Shown: positions 61,020-64,000 of the stretch, one piece after another
Numbering within the stretch: position 1 is the first letter of the stretch
How the letters are laid out: each line of letters starts with the position of its first letter
Assembly (NCBI RefSeq): GCF_000716875.1
Contig: NZ_JNWQ01000038.1
Span: 58,776 to 122,775, forward strand
Length of the DNA stretch: 64,000 bases
DNA from: Streptomyces novaecaesareae
GTDB lineage: Bacteria; Actinomycetota; Actinomycetes; Streptomycetales; Streptomycetaceae
Reading direction: 5' to 3'
Position numbers and translations under genes: made by a program
The notes under the pieces: model-generated
Told to the model about the DNA's origin: nothing
What the model saw: the letters and a program-made list of their open reading frames with translations, nothing else
Database searches by the model: none

Positions 61020-62368
61020 GCGGGCCTCTCGGGGGCAGGCGGGCGGGGCGGGGTGAAGGCGCTGTACAACACCGGCAGGGCGGTCAGGGCCCGCGACCAC
61101 GGGGACGGGCGCCAGGCCAGTTCGCTCGGGGGGACGGCGAGTTGGAGGTCGGGAAGGCGGTGCAGCAGGGTCTCGACGGCGGTCTCGACGATGATCCGGG
61201 CCGGGTGCTGGGCCGGGCAGACGTGCCGCCCGGCGCCCCAGGCGAGGTGCGCCCGGTTGCCGCCGAGCGAGCCCTGGGCGGCGGCGGAGACGCCCTGGGC
61301 GGCCGGGTCGGCGTTGGCCGCGGCCAGGCCGAGGACGAGCATGTCGCCGGCGCTGATGTACTGGCCGCCGAGCACGGTGTCGCCGGTGGCCCAGCGGCCG
61401 GGGAAGTTCTGCGTCGGCGGGTCGCGCCAGAGCACCTCCTCCAGCGCGTCGGAGACGGTGAGCCGGCCGCCGGTGAGGGTGGCCCGGAAGCGCCGGTCGG
61501 TGAGCAGCAGCCGCAGGGTGTTGCCGGTCCAGTTGATCGAGGTCTCGTTGCCCGCGACCAGCAGCACCACCAGGTGGTGCACCGCCTCCTCGTCGGTCAG
61601 CCCGGCGGGGTGGGCGAGCAGCCAGGAGGTGAGGTCGGCGCTGGGCTCGGCCCGGCGGCGCCGGACCAGGTCGACCAGGATCGCCTGGAACTCGGCGCCG
61701 GCGCGCTGGGACTCCGCGCTGCTGTCCACGAAGTGGCTGATCAGCTCGACCAGTCGGGGCCCGGCCTCGGCCGGCAGGCCGACCAGCTGGGTGAAGACCC
61801 GCAGCGGCAGCGCCCGGGCGTACTGGGCGATCAGGTCGGCGGTGCCGTCCGGCCCCCAGCTGTCGATCAGGCCGTTGGCGGCGGCCTCGGTGGTCCCGCG
61901 CAGCTGGTGGTGGTCGATCTGGGCGAGGGTGTCCGAGACGGCGGAGCGCAGCCGCTGGTGCTCGGCGCCGTCCAGGTTGAGCAGGGTGGGGCGCCAGGAG
62001 GTCATCGTCAGCAGCCGGGAGCCGGCCGACAGCCGTCCCTCGGCGGGCACCCGCCAGCGGCGCGAGTCCTTGGAGAACAGCGCCTCGTTGCGGGTGAGTT
62101 CGAGCATCTCGGCGTAGCCGAGGACGAGCCAGGCCTCGACGCCGGGCTCCAGCTCGATCGGTGCGACCGGGCCGTAGCGCTCGCGCAGCCGGGCGTACAG
62201 GCCGTGCGGGTCCTCGGCGACGGCCTGGCCGTACAGCGGGGTCAGCGGGACGCCGACGGGCAGGCCGCCGCCGTGGCCTGGCCCGCCGCCGTGGGCGACC
62301 GGGCAGCCGCGGCCGGCCGGGAGGGTGGGGCCGGCCGGGCCGAAGGCACCGGGGTCGGAGGCGCTCAT
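60866..62368 (-). CDS. Cytochrome P450, CYP157-like, lacking the ExxR motif
   Basis: A 500-residue P450, ATG 62368 overlapping the cvnD stop by 4 bp. The I-helix is VAGNETS and the heme Cys is in GAGRHVCPAQH. The K-helix reads EEVLWRDPP, with Trp where ExxR has Arg. Loss of ExxR is a published peculiarity of the CYP157 family (EQSLW in CYP157C1). Beyond the normal P450 end (about residue 445) there is a Pro/Ser-rich tail of about 55 residues ending WWSSLAGWWSGR, largely encoded over the next gene's start. Confidence 0.87.
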   Translation of the reverse strand: MSASDPGAFGPAGPTLPAGRGCPVAHGGGPGHGGGLPVGVPLTPLYGQAVAEDPHGLYARLRERYGPVAPIELEPGVEAWLVLGYAEMLELTRNEALFSKDSRRWRVPAEGRLSAGSRLLTMTSWRPTLLNLDGAEHQRLRSAVSDTLAQIDHHQLRGTTEAAANGLIDSWGPDGTADLIAQYARALPLRVFTQLVGLPAEAGPRLVELISHFVDSSAESQRAGAEFQAILVDLVRRRRAEPSADLTSWLLAHPAGLTDEEAVHHLVVLLVAGNETSINWTGNTLRLLLTDRRFRATLTGGRLTVSDALEEVLWRDPPTQNFPGRWATGDTVLGGQYISAGDMLVLGLAAANADPAAQGVSAAAQGSLGGNRAHLAWGAGRHVCPAQHPARIIVETAVETLLHRLPDLQLAVPPSELAWRPSPWSRALTALPVLYSAFTPPRPPAPERPAWTPPSTPPEPAPSPSGSTPSDRTSTERTPGSERPAPQSWWSSLAGWWSGR

Positions 62369-63018
62369 CCCTGCAGCTCCAGGATCGAGTTGCGGTGCAG
62401 GTGGTCGACGAAGTCGATCAGCAGGTCGTAGGACTGCCGCCGGTCGCGCGCGTCACAGAAGAGGATCGGTACGTCCGGCAGCAGGTCCAGTGCCGAGCGC
62501 AGCTCCTCCTCGGGGTAACTCGGCGTGTCCGGGAAGGTGTTGACCGCCACCGCGAACGGGATGCGCTGCTCCTCCAGCCGGCCGAGGACGTCGAAGCTCT
62601 CGTCCGGGCGGCGCAGGTCGACCATGGCGATCGCGCCGAGCGCGCCGCGCGACAGGTCGTCCCACAGCGGCCAGAACCGCTGCTGCCCGGGCGTGCCGAA
62701 CAGGTACAGCGCGAGCCGCGGGTTGAGCGTGATCCGGCCGAAGTCCAGCGCGACCGTGGTGGTGGTCTTGCCGGTGCGCCCGGTGAGGTCGTCGACGCCG
62801 CTGCTGGCGGTGGTCATGGTCTCCTCGGTGCGCAGCGGGGTGATCTCACTGAGCGAGCCGACCAGGGTGGTCTTGCCGACCCCGAACGGGCCGGTGACCA
62901 GGATCTTGACCGCGCCCTGCACCGAGGGCGGCAGGTACTGCGGCCCGTCGGCGGACCCGGCGGCCTCGATGGACCCGGCGGCCTCGGGGGCGGCTTCAGC
63001 GGAGTTGGCGGAGGCCAA
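62365..63018 (-). CDS. cvnD: CvnD, small GTPase-like protein of the conservon
   Basis: A 217-residue Ras-like nucleotide-binding protein, start TTG 63018 with AGAGG upstream, overlapping cvnC by 23 bp. The G1 loop is GPFGVGKTTL, the switch-II region is LFGTPGQQRFW, and the base-recognition region is AVNTFPD (a weak NKxD). Conservon proteins A-D are thought to form a membrane-associated complex resembling a eukaryotic G-protein-coupled system. The downstream P450s are frequent partners. Confidence 0.9.
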   Translation of the reverse strand: MASANSAEAAPEAAGSIEAAGSADGPQYLPPSVQGAVKILVTGPFGVGKTTLVGSLSEITPLRTEETMTTASSGVDDLTGRTGKTTTTVALDFGRITLNPRLALYLFGTPGQQRFWPLWDDLSRGALGAIAMVDLRRPDESFDVLGRLEEQRIPFAVAVNTFPDTPSYPEEELRSALDLLPDVPILFCDARDRRQSYDLLIDFVDHLHRNSILELQG

Positions 63019-63343
63019 CGAGCACCTCTTCCAGGAGGGTTGCGGGCAGGCGTTCGGCCTGCGGAACGGGCGGGAGCACCTGCACGGCGCCGAGGTCCCA
63101 GAGGTCCCCGACCAGCACCTTGACCACGCCGAGCGGCAGCCCCAGGTGGGCTGCCACCTCGGCGACGGACAGCAGGCTGTGGCAGAGCCCGAGGATGCGC
63201 CGGTGCTCCCGGTTCAGCAGCGCGTGGTCGGGCAGTTCCGGCGGCTCGGGTAACGCGCTGACCAGGCTCTCCAGGGCCAGCTCGGCCCGGGTGGAGCGGC
63301 TGCGCCCACCGGTGATGACGTACGGCCGGACCGGCCCGCTCAC
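62996..63343 (-). CDS. cvnC: CvnC, DUF742 protein of the conservon
   Basis: A 115-residue protein, start GTG 63343 overlapping the cvnB stop (GTGA). VRPYVITGGRSR at the N-terminus and a winged-helix-like core with SVAEVAAHLGLPLGVVKVLVGDL are characteristic of DUF742. It is presumably a regulatory component that interacts with CvnB and CvnA. Confidence 0.9.
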   Translation of the reverse strand: MSGPVRPYVITGGRSRSTRAELALESLVSALPEPPELPDHALLNREHRRILGLCHSLLSVAEVAAHLGLPLGVVKVLVGDLWDLGAVQVLPPVPQAERLPATLLEEVLVGLRQLR

Positions 63344-63753
63344 CGGTGGCCCCCCGCCGCGTGGTCGACCCGCGGCGGGCTGGTGAGGTGGCTGCCGATC
63401 CGCTCGACCAGGACCTGCATCTGGTACGCGACCAGGCCGGCGTCCACCGCCTCGGCGGTCACCACGGCCAGGTGCGCCCCGGCCCCGGCGGCGACGATGA
63501 AGAGGTAGCCGCCGCCGTACTCGATGATGATCTGCCGGGTGGCGCTGCCCGGCCCGCCGAAACCCGTCGCGACGCCGCGGGCCAGCGACTGCAGTCCCGA
63601 GCAGGCGGCGGCGAGCCGTTCGGCGTCCTCGCGCGCGATGCCCGTGCTGCGGCCGATCTCCAGCCCGTCGTTGGAGACGACGACGGCGTGCTGGACCTGC
63701 GGGACGGCGATGATGTCGGCGAGCAGCCAGCCGAGATCAGGGGTGGTGGTCAT
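63340..63753 (-). CDS. cvnB: CvnB, Roadblock/LC7 protein of the conservon
   Basis: A 137-residue protein, ATG 63753. The Roadblock/LC7 fold is evident from LGWLLADIIAVPQVQHAVVVS, DGLEIGRS, AERLAAACSGLQSLARG and the last strands LFIVAAGAGAHLAVV. By analogy with MglB-type proteins it may act on the GTPase CvnD. GGAG precedes the start. Its first codons overlap the end of cvnA. Confidence 0.92.
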   Translation of the reverse strand: MTTTPDLGWLLADIIAVPQVQHAVVVSNDGLEIGRSTGIAREDAERLAAACSGLQSLARGVATGFGGPGSATRQIIIEYGGGYLFIVAAGAGAHLAVVTAEAVDAGLVAYQMQVLVERIGSHLTSPPRVDHAAGGHR

Positions 63754-64000
63754 GGAACTCTCCGGAGCGCTGGGGAAGTCGGGGGGACGGGGGAAGGGAA
63801 GGGTCGAACTGGGCCTGGGCCCGGGCGGCCGATCGGCCGCTGGCGGTCCCGGCCTGGAACATCGCCATGAACGCCTGTGCGTCCCGGGCCGAGCGGTACG
63901 GCGGCGCGGGAGGCGGTGGGGGAGCGGCGTGCTGGGCGGGGCGGTGGGCGCGGTCGCGCCGGTGGCTCCGGCGGGGCAGCGGCGGTGGGGTGTCGTCGGT
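63737..64000 (-). CDS. cvnA: CvnA, sensor histidine-kinase-like protein (C-terminal 87 residues only)
   Basis: An open frame runs from the window edge to TGA at 63739-63737, overlapping cvnB by 17 bases. The visible part is a Pro/Arg-rich tail with LPRRSHRRDRAH and RSARDAQAFMAMFQAGTASGR, the typical end of CvnA proteins (helix of the type RSxxxAxxxMxxFQxGxxxGR). Sensor and ATPase domains would lie to the right of the window. Confidence 0.8.
   Translation of the reverse strand, partial: TDDTPPPLPRRSHRRDRAHRPAQHAAPPPPPAPPYRSARDAQAFMAMFQAGTASGRSAARAQAQFDPSLPPSPRLPQRSGEFHDHHP

Noticed and set aside
59448..62117. 889-codon plus-strand frame over the P450 genes
   Set aside because: Antisense shadow of two P450s with intact heme motifs.
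1..64000. tRNA, rRNA, insertion sequences, integrases or attachment sites
   Set aside because: I saw no cloverleaf tRNA, rRNA stretch, transposase motif or terminal inverted repeats in any gap.

Overview
The window is very GC-rich and coding-dense, with many GTG starts, leaderless-type promoters, a type VII (ESX) secretion locus and a conservon (cvn) with paired P450s. This combination points to a filamentous actinomycete of the Streptomycetaceae (Streptomyces or Kitasatospora). That assignment is inferred from gene content, not from a marker gene.

Region 1 (1-42.3 kb) is one type VII secretion island. A truncated eccC leaves to the left. It is separated from the rightward genes by an array of 31-bp units carrying palindromes. 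The rightward set is eccD, eccB, several small WXG100-like/helical proteins, a Gly-rich 694-aa exported-type protein and a YbaB/EbfC protein. Next comes one uninterrupted 25-kb gene for an 8350-residue protein. After it lie a membrane-anchored protein with a disordered linker, a beta-helix plus tandem AAA+ fusion (EccA-like), and a mycosin-like subtilase that lacks two catalytic-site residues. The giant protein is the most striking object. It has a WXG100-like/hydrophobic N-terminus, then a chain of repeated modules: five metzincin-like HExxHxxGxxD copies (one dead) interleaved with EndoU-like and unknown modules. An OTU-type cysteine protease-like domain and six copies of a different C-terminal module follow. 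No obvious immunity gene sits beside it.

Region 2 (42.3-51.9 kb) holds housekeeping and accessory genes on the plus strand: an LCP-family cell-wall ligase, an SRPBCC protein, a two-domain VOC protein, a HAD phosphoglucomutase coupled to a GH65 glycoside phosphorylase, a PoxB-type pyruvate oxidase, and an XRE-cupin regulator with three palindromes upstream followed by a small membrane protein.

Region 3 (52.0-59.7 kb) holds a MocR regulator and a carboxymuconolactone-decarboxylase-like gene divergent from an ECF41/SigJ-type sigma factor with a near-ideal ECF41 promoter between them. It also holds an alpha/beta hydrolase, uppP, an NRDE/TANGO2-type protein, a second CMD-like protein with a PEP-mutase-family enzyme, and a small secreted protein.

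Region 4 (59.8-64 kb) is a leftward conservon, cvnA(partial)-cvnB-cvnC-cvnD followed by a CYP157-like and a CYP154-like P450. All genes overlap, which implies translational coupling. The two P450 genes overlap by about 150 bp.
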